From Mesostigma viride (taxonomy: Eukaryota; Streptophyta; Mesostigmatophyceae; Mesostigmatales; Mesostigmataceae), in assembly GCA_009746045.1 (NCBI GenBank), contig RPFO01000065.1, positions 9,451,128 through 9,515,127 of the forward strand: a stretch of 64,000 nucleotides of DNA. Reading direction: 5' to 3'. Position numbers and translations under genes: made by a program. The stretch's first letter is position 1. Each line of letters opens with the position of its first letter. This document shows, piece after piece, positions 51,353 to 61,432 of this stretch. Under the pieces are notes generated by a model. It saw only the letters and a list, made by a program, of their open reading frames with translations, was not told the DNA's origin and did not search any database.

Positions 51353-52404
51353 ATGTCCAATGATGAATTGCGATCTGAACTAAAGGAATATGGATACTTA
51401 TTATGTATGTTCCTTCAGTTAGAAGTACAGGAGATACCTATCACTAATAATAGTGTGGATATAGATGTAAACACAGTAGATACAATAGGAGTGGGATTTA
51501 CTGAAAATGAAATAGTAAGATACATGGCTGTGATAGATTCCTCAAAAGTTTTTGAAGAAAAGACTCCTTCCTATCCTCCTCCTCGTTCTGTTTTACACCG
51601 TGTAGTCATCAAGGACGGTGCAGTTCCTACGCACTCTCCGATGTATAGAATGGGCCCTACCGAATTAAAGGAACTAAAACAGATTTTAGTGTCACTATTA
51701 GAAGCAGGATTGATAGAGCCTAGTAACTCCCCCTACTCAGCTGGTGTCCTGTTAGTTCCTAAGCCAAATGGCAAGTTTCGCCTAGTTACTGATTATAGGA
51801 AGTTGAATGATATTACTGTGAAGTCTAAATACCCTCTACCTCGTATTGATGATATATTTAATAAGGTTAAAGGTTCCACGTGTTTCACAGTACTGGATTG
51901 TGCGGATGGTTTTTGGCAACTGCGTATAGCTCCTGAGGATTGTCATAAAACCGCCTTTGCTACCCCTTTTGGTCATTAACAGTTTAGAGTAGCGGCTATG
52001 GGACTCTGTAACTCTCCTGCCTCTTTTCAAATGTTAATGAATGAAGTGCTTAGACCTGTTATGGGAATTCTCACCTTCCTCAAGTGTCATCTGATTTAAA
52101 GGATCCTTCCTTCTCCTCTGTTTCTTTATCTGAGCATGACCGTTCTTGTGCTCAAGCTTACTTAGATGATATCCTTATTTACTCTCCTGATTTTGAAACG
52201 CACCTACGTGATTTAAAGAAAGTATTAGAGATAATGGCTGAAAATTCCTTGTGGGCTCGCCGTGCTAAAGTTCGTTCTGGTAGGAGTGTACCATTTTTAG
52301 GACACGTTTGTCAGATGCCGGGGTCGCTACCGACCCGGATAAAACTAAGTCAATTCAGGAATGGCCTACCCCTACCGACGTTAAAGGTGTACGTAGTTTT
52401 CTAG
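51353..52404 (+). pseudogene. Gypsy2 reverse transcriptase (broken)
   Basis: In order: VLHRVVIKDGAVPTHSPMYR, LIEPSNSPYSAGVLLVPKPN, FRLVTDYRKLNDITVKSKYP, CFTVLDCADGFWQLRIAPED, KTAFATPFGH, then a TAA (51977) where the family has Tyr or Phe, QFRVAAMGLCNSPASFQ, a frame change near 52080, and AYLDDILIYSPDFETHL with the catalytic YLDD (52159). A further change near 52312 leads to the next frame. Confidence 0.9.
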
Positions 52405-53239
52405 GGATTGCCTCTTACTATAGGCGTTTTATCCCGCGTTTCGCAACTATAGCAGCCCCTATTAATCATTTATTAAAGAAGGATATCCCCTTTGTTTGGA
52501 GTAGTGAATGTCAGTCGGCTTTCAGTGTTAAAATCCCTACTCCTCTCCCCTCCCGTACTCATCCTACCGGATACTACCAAACCCTTTGTGGTAGCTACAG
52601 ACGCTAGTAAGGTAGCTATATGGGGCGTCCTTCTCCAGGATCAGGGTCAGGGCTTACAGCCAATTGAGTACATCTCTAGGACAATGCTCCCTGCGGAGCG
52701 TAACTATCCCGTATGTACACCAGCAGGAACTCTTAGCGGTGGTGTATTGTTGCCATGCGTGGCAGCACTTTCTTAAAGGTGCTCAATTTGATGTCTGTCT
52801 GAATGAACCCTGTGAGCTAGATCCTTATAGGTTAGTTATCCAAACGGATCACCGTCCCCTTACCCATCTTCTCTCCCAACCCAACCTTACCCCTCGTCAA
52901 GCGCGCTGGATGGAGTTTTTAGCACAGTTCTCCCCTTTTAAACTTCAGTATGTTAAGGGTGTAGATAATATAGTACCAGATGCACTTTCCCGTCGCGCAG
53001 ATTACTCCTTTTTCGAGGACCTGGATGTTCTCAATACTACTCTAGTTCCTACTACTATGGGTGTAACCCCTTATGGCGAACTACCTGATGATGAATCCTA
53101 TGCCTATCTCTTTCATACTGCTGTTCGCATGCCTGATCTCCTTTCTCACGTAGGACTCTCTCTCCCGTGTGAGGCCCTTCCTGTGGTCTCGGTGGGGGGG
53201 AGGGGAAAAATAAAATTTCTATACCGCTTAGCCATATAG
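52308..53239 (+). pseudogene. Gypsy2 RT thumb and RNase H (broken)
   Basis: Three overlapping frames: TDPDKTKSIQEWPTPTDVKG with FLGIASYYRRFIPRFATIAA; then PFVVATDASKVAIWGVLLQD (first RNase H Asp) and PIEYISRTMLPAERNYPV; then QQELLAVVYCCHAWQHFL, YRLVIQTDHRPLTHLLSQPN, RQARWMEFLAQFSPFKLQYV and IVPDALSRRADYS. All are standard Ty3/Gypsy RNase H blocks. Single-base changes near 52545 and 52725 separate them; a TAG at 53237 precedes the integrase frame. Confidence 0.88.
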
Positions 53240-53348
53240 CGACTAGGTCAGGAAAGTCTTATGATAACATAGTCCTCTAGGACCTCCCCTTCTCTTTGGC
53301 AAGGCGGTAGGAGACCTCTTTAAACCTGTTCTGGATACCTCTGTAGCG

Positions 53349-54386
53349 ATGCCTACCTCTGATCTTGAACGCCTTATTAGTAGATTTACGGCCACTGAGC
53401 CGGAAGCTTTAGCTGCCATTGCAGCCCATCCCCAACAATTAGGCAAGCACCCTTGTAAATTTGTAGGTGGGTTTTTATATGTGCAAATAGCAGATTCTCC
53501 CCCTCAATGGCGCCTGTATGTCCCTCCTATCTGTCGCTCCTCCTTGCTCTTTGAGTTGCATGACTTAGCTGCTCATCAGGGTGGTAAACGGGTACGGGAC
53601 CTAGTAGCCCGCTCTTATTACTGGCCTTCCCTTTTAAAGGATGTAGATGAGTATGTTAGAACCTGTCAATCTTGCCAGGAGATGAAACCCAATAATGTAG
53701 GACAGATAGCAGAACCTAGGACCCTGCCTGATCCCATCATGCCGTGGGACTCCATCATGATGGATTTTGTAGGACCTTTTAGGAAGAATGATAGAGGTAA
53801 CGCCCAGATCCTTGTTTTCGTAGATCGTTTTACTCGTATGTGTCATCTCGTGCCGTGTCCTTTAGAGCTCACCGCACGCGATTGCGCACGCCTATACCTT
53901 AATAATGTTTACAGATATCATGGTTTGAGTAGGCAGTTTATTAGTGATAAAGATAAGCTATTTACCTCTGACTTTTGGCAGCAGTTTTTCGCTGCTATCG
54001 GTACCAAGGTTACGTTCGGTACTGCCTACCACTCCTCCTCCTCTCATCTAGTAGAGCGTCTTAATAGGGTAGTGGAAGAAGCGCTTAGGCACTATGTTAA
54101 TGGCTCGGGGAGTGATTGGGAGGATTATTTATGTTTGGTAGAGGTCTCCCTTAACAATTGCCCCCAGGCTGCGCATGGCTATACGCCTTTCTTCCTAGAT
54201 ACTGGTAGACAGCCCCTTACTCCTACCTCTCTCTTAGCTAGTCCTCTACGGGACAGGGACGATGTGTCCCGGGATACTGTAGAAGGTGTACAGGCCTTGC
54301 TAGATAAAATGAAAAATGCACATGATCACGCGATCTCAGGGTACCAAAAGGCTCTAAGTACCTTGCTAGGTTGCGTGCCTCCTTAG
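53349..54386 (+). CDS. Gypsy2 integrase
   Basis: Zinc-binding H-x3-H...C-x2-C (ELHDLAAHQGGKRVRDLVAR, CQSCQ) is followed by the catalytic core: D in SIMMDFVGPF, D in FISDKDKLF and E in HLVERLNRVVEEALR, with 35 residues between the second D and E. The frame runs out at LLGCVPP just before the C-terminal region, which continues from 54371 in another frame. It would insert the element cDNA in the nucleus. Confidence 0.9.
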   Translation: MPTSDLERLISRFTATEPEALAAIAAHPQQLGKHPCKFVGGFLYVQIADSPPQWRLYVPPICRSSLLFELHDLAAHQGGKRVRDLVARSYYWPSLLKDVDEYVRTCQSCQEMKPNNVGQIAEPRTLPDPIMPWDSIMMDFVGPFRKNDRGNAQILVFVDRFTRMCHLVPCPLELTARDCARLYLNNVYRYHGLSRQFISDKDKLFTSDFWQQFFAAIGTKVTFGTAYHSSSSHLVERLNRVVEEALRHYVNGSGSDWEDYLCLVEVSLNNCPQAAHGYTPFFLDTGRQPLTPTSLLASPLRDRDDVSRDTVEGVQALLDKMKNAHDHAISGYQKALSTLLGCVPP

Positions 54387-54874
54387 ATAGAAGAGCGCCT
54401 GAAATAGATATAGGAGATCTAGTATTAGTAGAAGGCCCCCGTGTTGGCCGTTTTGCTCACAAGTTCGAAGCAGAACTTAAGGTGAAACTTAGGCCCGCCT
54501 TCTTAGGACCCTTCCGTGTGTTGTCTAGAGTAGGAAATTTCTTATATAAAATCGATATCCCTACCTCTTGGCAGACACATTCTAACACCTTCCATAATAG
54601 AAGCCAGCTGAAGCTTTATCACCAAAGCACGTTCGCTGGTAGAGAACTAGCTCCTGCCCCTTTAGAGCATAACCCTGACACTGGTGAGGTAGAAGACGAA
54701 GTAGAGAGTATCGTGGCCCATAGAGATATCAAAAAGGGCCGCGGTACCCAGCGCCAGTATAAGGTGAAATGGATGTATGCTCGTGGTGAGGTAGATAAAG
54801 TATGGTACACGGAGAGTGAGTTAGATGGTTGTAGCCGTTTGTTGCAGGACTACAAAACCCTACACCAGCTCTAG
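54371..54874 (+). CDS. Gypsy2 integrase C-terminus with chromodomain
   Basis: RRAPEIDIGDLVLVEGPRVG and KVKLRPAFLGPFRVLSRVGN are the GPY/F-type integrase tail. The last 60 residues (about 54690-54874) read EVESIVAHRDIKKGRGTQRQ, YKVKWMYARGEVDKVWYTES and EL, a chromodomain in which the third aromatic position is Trp-Tyr. This makes the element a chromovirus; the domain would steer insertion to marked chromatin. One base change separates it from the core. Confidence 0.85.
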   Translation: MRASLDRRAPEIDIGDLVLVEGPRVGRFAHKFEAELKVKLRPAFLGPFRVLSRVGNFLYKIDIPTSWQTHSNTFHNRSQLKLYHQSTFAGRELAPAPLEHNPDTGEVEDEVESIVAHRDIKKGRGTQRQYKVKWMYARGEVDKVWYTESELDGCSRLLQDYKTLHQL

Positions 54875-54950
54875 CTGGCAACCTGCCCCTCCCTTATCGT
54901 ATTTCTGCTGTCGACGGGTGGTTGGTTGTCCCCTCCCCTCCGCAGCCATC

Positions 54951-55358
54951 ATGGCTGATCCTACCCCTCCGTCGGAGAGCCGGCCACCTTCCCCTCCACC
55001 ACCGGACCCAGAGCTCTACTTCGAGGCCCTTCCGGGCCGCTGGGTGTCACGTTCCAGTTATCCGGGTGGCACCATTCAGCCTGCCCTCCAGGCTCAGCAT
55101 GCGACTTTAGTCAGGGCTGCCCTCTTTGGGGTCGCGTGGTTCGGCCCGGCCCCTGATGATCCGAAACAGCTAGTTGTGCATGGATTCGACGATGCCGGGC
55201 ATTGCCTTTTAGGATGCGGCTCCCGCTGCCCAGCATTAGGGCAGATAGCCGCGGTCCTTCAGTGCCCCCGGGTGTTTTCCTACCTGTCTACCCCTGTGGG
55301 CGCGCTTGCCTACGGGAGGTGTTCCCCTGGCTTCCGGGCGAGGGCGAGGCAGATATAG
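54951..55358 (+). CDS. Gypsy2 third gene, first frame
   Basis: ATG at 54951, about 75 bp after the pol stop. 135 codons, Pro-rich start (RPPSPPPPDPELYFEALPGR), then VRAALFGVAWFGPAPDD, ending in TAG. The stop is followed at once by ATG of the next frame (tagatg), so restart after termination is possible. No family recognised. GC content is clearly higher than in gag-pol, where codons often end in T or A. Confidence 0.5.
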   Translation: MADPTPPSESRPPSPPPPDPELYFEALPGRWVSRSSYPGGTIQPALQAQHATLVRAALFGVAWFGPAPDDPKQLVVHGFDDAGHCLLGCGSRCPALGQIAAVLQCPRVFSYLSTPVGALAYGRCSPGFRARARQI

Positions 55359-57268
55359 ATGACAACCCCTGTGACCTCCTACGGGCCGCCGGTTGAGTTC
55401 ATGGAGATTGCGGACCAGACAGCGGGCGTAGCATTTGGCGACCCTACTCCTACGGACGCACCAGTCGAGGCACAGTACACGCCTGAGTATTTGGCCTCCC
55501 CTGTGGCGTCCTCCTCTTCAGTGTCGGCTCCTTCCCCTGTCCCGTCTTCACCACGGTCGGCCCGGCGCGCATCGGTGGAGCCTACCCCTTTGGGCTCTGA
55601 TCGTGAGCCTGATCCTCTTTCGGCGACAGTTTCTGCGATGCAGGCACAGATCCAGTCCCTGACCGCGGCCTTCGGGGCCTTCATGGCGGCCCAGGCGCAC
55701 GCTCCAGTCACGCCAGGTGGGGTGTCTGTTGTATCTGTGCCCCCTTCCCCTTCGGTCGCCTCGACGTCTACGGGTCCGCTTGCGAGCCCTCGGTGGCTGC
55801 GGTTTCTTCTGTTGCTGCGGCTCCTACGCCTTCGGCTGCCCCTGCGCCTGCTACTGACTTACCTGCGCCTCGGCGCGAGTCCTCCGCCCCAGCGGCCGCG
55901 CCCGCCGCCGTCGCTTCCGGGCCGTCCACCGCGCCAGCACCGCCCTCGCGGGGTTTCTTCAGCGACCCGGGCGGTCTTCCCAGGCTTTGGGAGGGCGGTC
56001 CTCCGCAGAGGATTCCGGTGCCCGACTGGAGCTTGGATGGTAACCAGTCGTATGCCGGATTGCCTGTCCCTACGGGCCCTGTTTTCAACATGTGGCCTGG
56101 GGGTGCTCCGCCACCGGAGACCGGAGCGCCAGCTACGGTGGCGGGTCCGTCGCGACCCCCTCCGGCAGCGGGTCCGACGCGACCCCTGTTGTACCGGCGC
56201 CGTCTGCGTCTGTGCCGGTTCCTACCCCTGCTTCGGCCCCTGTCCCTTCGGCCTCGCGGTCTTTGGCTGCGGTTGTTCGGTCCAGCGGCTCTGATCCTCG
56301 CGCCACCCGCGCTGCTGATTCCCTCCGGGAGTTGTCTGAGGGCGATCGGGATCGGGCCCCTTCTGTGGTGCATGCGACTCCGGAGTCGCGCGACACGCCT
56401 GTCCTTGGGTACGGTATGTCTGTGCTCGCCTGCCGCCAGTGTGACCTGCCGCGCGCCTCCGCCGAGCTTGCCATTTCGCCCATGTCCTACGGGTTCTCCC
56501 AGGTGTGTCGGGCGCCGCGGGACCGTGGCCTACCCGTTGAGACTGATCGGCCTCCTTTCGATATGGTTATTTTAGCTGATCCGGTGTTCCAGGGTGAGAT
56601 CCTGGTTCGGCGCGTCCTGTATCGCTGGGCTAGGCGTCACAATGACTTGGACACCTACGGCGGGTTCCAGTGGGCTTACCCTCCGCCTCTGGGCATTATG
56701 GCCTCAGATGCCCTTACGGTAGAGTTTCCTGCGGTGCCGGGTGCTACGTACAGCACGGTCCTCCAGCCCATCCTAGAGTGGGATGCCCGTCGTCCAGCGC
56801 CCATCCCGGGCCAGGGTCTGGACTCCCGTGGCCATCCTCCTCCCGGGCTAGCGACTACCTCGAGACGTTCGGGTCGCGACAGTGTGCCGTCGGTGGCGCT
56901 CCCGTGAGGTTCGGCACATCCGGATGTGGCCGTCTAACGTGGAGCCCCTGGTAGATCTGTTTTTCCCGACGGGGTTGCGCCCTCGGATCCGGTACCATCG
57001 CCTGCTCCTGCGGGCTCTCTGCTTGATCGCGGTAGAGCCTTTCCTACGCCTCTTTGCCTGTGGTTTCCTGGACTGGGCCCGTGGCCAGGTCGTTCTTACG
57101 CAGCATAGGTATTACTGGGCCTTCCTGGGTCTTTTTCCTGATGGCGTGTGGGCCGATGTTTTCCTCACTGTAGATAGGCACGACAATGCCGATGATGTGA
57201 CTCACCACCAGGCGTATCTGGATGTCCTGCTGGCCTCCCGTGGCACTTACCAGACGGATGGCAACTAG
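55359..57268 (+). pseudogene. Gypsy2 third gene, main part (frameshifted)
   Basis: Frames 55359-55790, 55793-56180, 56170-56907 and 56882-57268 join into one Ala/Pro/Ser-rich protein of about 630 residues with three changes of frame. The N-terminal half is low complexity (ASSSSVSAPSPVPSSPRSAR) with a short helix SATVSAMQAQIQSLTAAFGA that could be a coiled coil. The C-terminal 230 residues are ordered: PPFDMVILADPVFQGEILVR, RHNDLDTYGGFQWAYPPP, HIRMWPSNVEPLVDLFFP, TQHRYYWAFLGLFPDGVW. No signal peptide or clear membrane segment, so an envelope role is not supported. Family unknown. Confidence 0.5.
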
Positions 57269-57642
57269 ATAGAGGGCCTTAGGCCCGACCTGAGGGTGTT
57301 GTCCCTCCGGTATATAGAGTCGCCCTCACGTTCTGGCCAGTTGACTGGTCGTTCTTGGTCCTTGGTACTGATTTGTTTACTCTGTGTGTCCTGCCCAGTG
57401 CCGTTCCCCCCGGCAAGGACTCTGTTCCAGGCAGTTAGGGGAACCTACCACCAGGCTTGGTGCTGGCTAACCCTACACCTCCCGGCGTGGTGGTGGAGAC
57501 CGAGTTAATACGTTGGTGCTTTGTATCTTGGTTGGATGGCCTGCCGATTGTGTTGGTGTGTGCTGGGTGCATTAGGTTTCCTACCCCTTGGTTTCCTCCC
57601 TGTGCGTAGGGAGAGGGCTCCCTACCTTTGTGGGGGGGGAGG
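57269..57642 (+). other. Gypsy2 3' untranslated region and polypurine tract
   Basis: No gene. It ends in TTTGTGGGGGGGGAGG (57627-57642), the polypurine tract, directly before the LTR. Confidence 0.75.
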
Positions 57643-58210
57643 TGTTACGTCGCGTAACAATTCGTTGTAGTTACGGACGTAAATTAGGTCCCTTGCCTCG
57701 GTTGTCCCTAGGTTTACGTGTAGTTCCTACTGGGACACTATTGTCCTCGTAACAGTACTGTGGTACATTGGGTGCCTTTGGGCGCCGCGCCGCGTACTTT
57801 ATTAGTGGTCCTTATCCTTTGGTAGAATGTAGTGGACCAGCGTGCATCTGTGCCCTACTGTGCCGGTGCATCTGTAGGCGAGGGCCATGTCGGCCCGAGC
57901 GTGTTGGACCGTTGGTGACCATTTATGCACGTTCTACCCCTCGTGTGTTCACTCGGCGTGTGTTAAATGAATTAACACATATAGGCTTGGGTCACGGCAG
58001 TGTAGTGTGTTTCCTTCCTCTATTCCTGGAATAAACGGGTTCTGGTAAATGGTTGTATGGCGTATTACAGCAACACATACGTGAATGCATTGAGATCAGC
58101 TCCGTCTCGTTCGTCTTTCGCTAGGGGTTTGAGTAGAGGAGGCCTGACCAATTTAGGTAGCATCAGGTCCATTAGAGGTAGAGGTGGCGGTAGAAGTTCA
58201 GGACGTAACA
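57643..58210 (+). repeat. Gypsy2 3' LTR
   Basis: 568 bp, TGTTACG...GTAACA, followed by the target copy CTAGG. It is longer than the 5' LTR by an 8-bp and a 4-bp insertion (near 57760 and 57855). Confidence 0.93.
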
Positions 58211-58215
58211 CTAGG

Positions 58216-58640
58216 CCCAGCAATAAGCTGATCATCCCCATGCCACACAAACATGATCATGCCATGAGGGTGAGGGACAACAAAGAAGCAAGGGTCTATG
58301 TCATCATACCGAGCACCTAGCTTCTCAAACACAGCTTGAGCTGACATTCTAAAAATTCTAGGAGCAGATTGCAGACCTTCCACTCCTATGTTGGCTTTCA
58401 GAAAGGGTTGTGGAATATCCTTAGACCATACCTGAGGTGTGTTGACCACATACACCTTACCATGCCAAACTTGCTCAGCTATTTCAGGTGAACCTTTCAG
58501 AAAAGCACGTTTAATGTCAGTGGCTTTGCACACATAATCATCACCTTGATTGATGTGCCCTAGAAAAACAGACAGCAAAATTTTAAGAGAAGTTTGCTGA
58601 ATGCCAGGTGTATACAAGTCTGCCTCTGTCAAATCAGTGG
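58216..58640 (-). pseudogene. Copia-B reverse transcriptase N-terminal half
   Basis: Minus frame: ILLSVFLGHINQGDDYVCKA, TDIKRAFLKGSPEIAEQVWH (first catalytic Asp), PRIFRMSAQAVFEKLGARYD, then MFVWHGDDQLIAGP, with HGDD for YVDD. Gypsy2 inserted directly after GP; the other half resumes at 47314 as (R)QAVDDFIAN. Confidence 0.85.
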
Positions 58641-58645
58641 ATCCC

Positions 58646-60079
58646 TTAACTCGAGTTAAACTCAGTCACACAAGGCCTAGCAAGGAAAATGACAGAGCCA
58701 TCTGCTGCTTGCTTGTGCTTGCACACGAACTTAAGTCTTAGGTGCTTGCTCCCGTTGGGCTTACGCTCTAAGGGAGTGACTGGAGGTGTGTGGGTGGGAC
58801 TACGTGGATCTGGAACCACCCATTCATCCATAGCCTTTCTAAAAGCTTCAACCCACTTAGTGAAACCTTCCTGAGTTTGACAGTCCTTGACAATCTGCTC
58901 ATAGGAGAGGGGAGACATTTTTGCAACATCATATTTTCCCAGTCCAAATGCTTTGGGGTGCAGTTTCTGACTGTGCACCAAATCTGCCACACGTGGCTCG
59001 TGCCCTGGTGCATACTTTGGTGCAACAAATTTGACAGTGGCTGGCTGTGTGGCAACCAAAGTCTGGAGTGGTACCTGAAAATGATCAAGTGACACCCCAC
59101 CCAGGCCCTGTACCTCAAGCCTATCACAAGAGATGGTGACATCTGGGTAAGAAATAAATGGATCACCCAACAAAGCATTTCCTGTGTATCCTTCCAGTAC
59201 CTGAAAAGGTGTGGGGATACCAAGAATGTTTAAGGTAACCTGACCTTTAACAGTCAAGCTAGCCTGCCCAGAGAAATCAGCCACCCGTTGCCAAGGGGAA
59301 GGCTCTAACTCTAGGTGTGGTACAGCCAATGCACTGATGATGCTAACCTGAGCTTGGGTGTCAACTGCGACTAGAGCTGGATTATTGTCGCTGTGACCTG
59401 CCCTACTCACTTTGGCTGACCCTGCAGCAGTGTGAGCTTTAGCTCTATGCGCTGCTTGCAGTATGCGGACCGCTTCTGCTAGCCCATGTTTGGACACGGT
59501 AGGTATGGGTTGAGCTGGTACCGCTGAAGGTGTGCTGTCTTGCTGACCACCTTCTTGGTTAGTGCCCTCATTGACAGGTGGTCTAACCTGCTGTGGCTGG
59601 CTAGGCTCACTGAGGGTGACCTGGGGTGCACATGCGTTGTGGCTATCACACTCACCAGTGTGTGTTCCAAACAACCACTCACTGGGTACTCCAGATATAC
59701 CAGGCAACTGTACTGAGCTGTCGACCATCAGCTCTTCCTCCTCTGCCACGTCTGACAGTGGAGTATAATACAATTTAATCCTGTGAGGTGAGCACTTGTG
59801 CACATGTCCAGTGTCATTGTGTTTCACATGCACAGTCTTGCCTGTGCTGGAAAACTTGAGGATAGTGGCTGGGCCTAACCATGTCCCAACCTTCCCTAGC
59901 CCTGACTCCTTATAGAAGAGAACTGTGTCCCCTTCCTTGAAGGAGGGGCGTGGATGCTTGGCATCCTTGGCTGCGCAATCTGCTGCATGGCAGCGTGGGC
60001 ACGCTGTGCATTGTACACAGCTATAGTACCTCAGGTGGGTATATCCCAGCCTGTAACCCATCTGGTGTGATAATACCAT
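58646..60079 (-). pseudogene. Copia-B integrase C-terminus and displaced protease-like domain
   Basis: 477 minus codons. Residues about 45-105 are the integrase C-terminal domain (FKEGDTVLFYKESGLGKVGT, WLGPATILKFSSTG). After a 130-residue acidic/Pro linker comes ALVAVDTQAQVSIISAL (Asp codon at 59360-59362), then LEGYTGNALLGDPFISYPD, the retropepsin pattern D-T-G-A...I-L-G-x-D-F with Gln replacing Gly. Then comes the RT approach region (FGLGKYDVAKMSPLSYEQIV, matching Copia-A LGIGRHDVATQSPISYHDAD). The frame stops near 58646 and the reverse transcriptase follows at once in another frame. Confidence 0.83.
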
Positions 60080-60660
60080 AGGGTGTCTGCAGGAGTGGTC
60101 GTCTATTGAGTATCTGGCATATCTTAGTAGCCCACAGTGCCCTATTGCAGCGTATGACCCACTGTCAGCTATAATAGGTTCTCACCTTCTTTGGCTACCA
60201 AGGTTTTGATAGACCTAATTGCCCTCTCAATGATACCTTGTCTCTCATGATCTTCTAGCCCAGCCAGGTCTATAGCTTCACAGCCCTCTGCCAGCCCTCC
60301 ACCAGCAAGGCAACTAAATTGCTGATCTAACAGCAGTGCTTCTACTGGGTAGTACCTGGCTTGTGCTATTAATATAGCTCTGTGCAACTGAGACTTGTCC
60401 ATACCAGGGAGAGGTTCTATTGCTGTGTACCTGGACCATGCGTCCTTTAATTAAAGCCAGATAGGGCTGTCCCTTAATATGGAACACATCCCCGACCACT
60501 CTGCCCTTGCACTTGGGTGGTGTAGCTACATGCCACTTGGGTGGTTTCAGTAGGTGCATACATTTGGCAGTGCTGACAGTGTTTTCTGATCATGCAGCTG
60601 ACATGCCTTCCTGATCGAGTGCCGTACCTCCCAATGCAGCTGCTACCACCTCTGCACATG
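60080..60660 (-). pseudogene. Copia-B integrase core (broken)
   Basis: Minus frames: zinc-binding LHLLYGHEACAEVV with CQHCQ, then KPPKWHVATPPKCKGRVVGD VFHIKG-type core start, LLDQQFSCLAGGG (second Asp) and EDHERQGIIERAIRSIK (Glu). DQQF and EDHExQGIxER are shared with Copia-A. Frames change at about 60590, 60400 and 60170. Confidence 0.7.
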
Positions 60661-61432
60661 CCTCATGACCATACAGTAAGTGCAGTTGCAATGCCAGCTC
60701 CTCATAAATGATGTTACTAAGAGCTTGGGTCATGACCCTGGACACCTTGGGTATCAAGGAGGTGAACCTGGGTTCACTGTCAGAGGTGTCTGTGTAATAC
60801 TTCAACACTTTGCCAACCTTGCTTACAGCCTTGACAGCTGAGCATGAAGGTGGAGAGTGAGAGGTAACAGAGTTAACTTGACATCCTGTCAACACCCTCC
60901 CATCCTGTGTTCCTGCCTGGGCAGTGGAGCTGGATATTGGGTGGTGTAGGGGACACGACTCATCATGACACGTGTGAGGGTGTGAGGACTTACATTTGGG
61001 GGGCTGCCACCGATCCTTGGTGCACTTGGCGGGGTCCCCGTGAGGCGGTCCCAGGCACTTGTGGCAGAGCACCTCCAGGTCACCCAGGTGCTCCCTGTGT
61101 TTGTGGCACTTGTCCTTGGTGTGGCCACGACGCCCACAACGCACACATTTCACATCCTTCTCGGGGGTGGAGGACCCAGCCCCAGAAGACTTGTTAGTGT
61201 TCCCCCCTGGGGGGGATGACCTACCCTTCCCCTTCCCCTGCCCCTTGCCCTTGCCCTTGCCCTTGCCCTTGCCCTTGCCCTTGCCCTTGCCCTTGCCCTT
61301 GCCCTTGCCCTTGCCCTTGCCCTTGCCCTTGCCCTTGAGGCTCTTAGCAAACTGACTCATAAGAGTCTTCACCTCCCCTAGCGTCACAGGGCGCTTGTCC
61401 TTGGCCTTCCTGGCCTTACCCTCGATCCTCAT
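60590..61432 (-). CDS. Copia-B nucleocapsid with (Lys-Gly)n tract, linker and integrase start
   Basis: 280 codons. The ATG at 61432 overlaps the upstream gag stop as ATGA. After a basic N-terminus (KARKAKDKRPVTLGEVKTLM) comes an uninterrupted Lys-Gly tract of about 17 pairs encoded by a GGCAAG hexamer array, then CVRCGRRGHTKDKC (CCHC knuckle) and CHKCLGPPHGDPAKC, a Cys-rich linker, and LHLLYGHEACAEVV of the integrase zinc finger. Nucleocapsid and integrase are in one frame here, so no protease lies between them. The tract probably binds RNA. Confidence 0.78.
   Translation of the reverse strand: MRIEGKARKAKDKRPVTLGEVKTLMSQFAKSLKGKGKGKGKGKGKGKGKGKGKGKGKGKGKGKGQGKGKGRSSPPGGNTNKSSGAGSSTPEKDVKCVRCGRRGHTKDKCHKHREHLGDLEVLCHKCLGPPHGDPAKCTKDRWQPPKCKSSHPHTCHDESCPLHHPISSSTAQAGTQDGRVLTGCQVNSVTSHSPPSCSAVKAVSKVGKVLKYYTDTSDSEPRFTSLIPKVSRVMTQALSNIIYEELALQLHLLYGHEACAEVVAAALGGTALDQEGMSAA
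61241..61336 (-). repeat. Hexamer microsatellite coding (Lys-Gly)n
   Basis: About 16 near-perfect copies of CCCTTG (GGCAAG on the coding strand). Confidence 0.95.

Larger units (their letters stand above)
47320..58210 (+). mobile_element. Gypsy2: chromodomain Ty3/Gypsy retrotransposon with extra genes
   Basis: LTRs at 47320-47875 and 57643-58210, target copies CTAGG at 47315-47319 and 58211-58215. In order: an RGG-rich frame crossing the LTR edge, a hybrid-binding-domain gene (48421), gag (48941-50710), pol with protease, reverse transcriptase, RNase H, integrase and chromodomain (about 50670-54874), and a third, GC-rich frame (54951-57268). LTRs differ by about four bases and indels of 8 and 4 bp. 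pol contains one 53-bp tandem duplication, stops and several single-base frame changes. Confidence 0.93.

Noticed and set aside
55359-57268. Envelope gene making Gypsy2 an errantivirus-like element
   Set aside because: No signal peptide, furin-like site or clear membrane anchor; chromodomain integrase also points to a chromovirus.
61059-61355. Plus frame of Pro-Leu repeats
   Set aside because: Antisense shadow of the Lys-Gly hexamer array in Copia-B.
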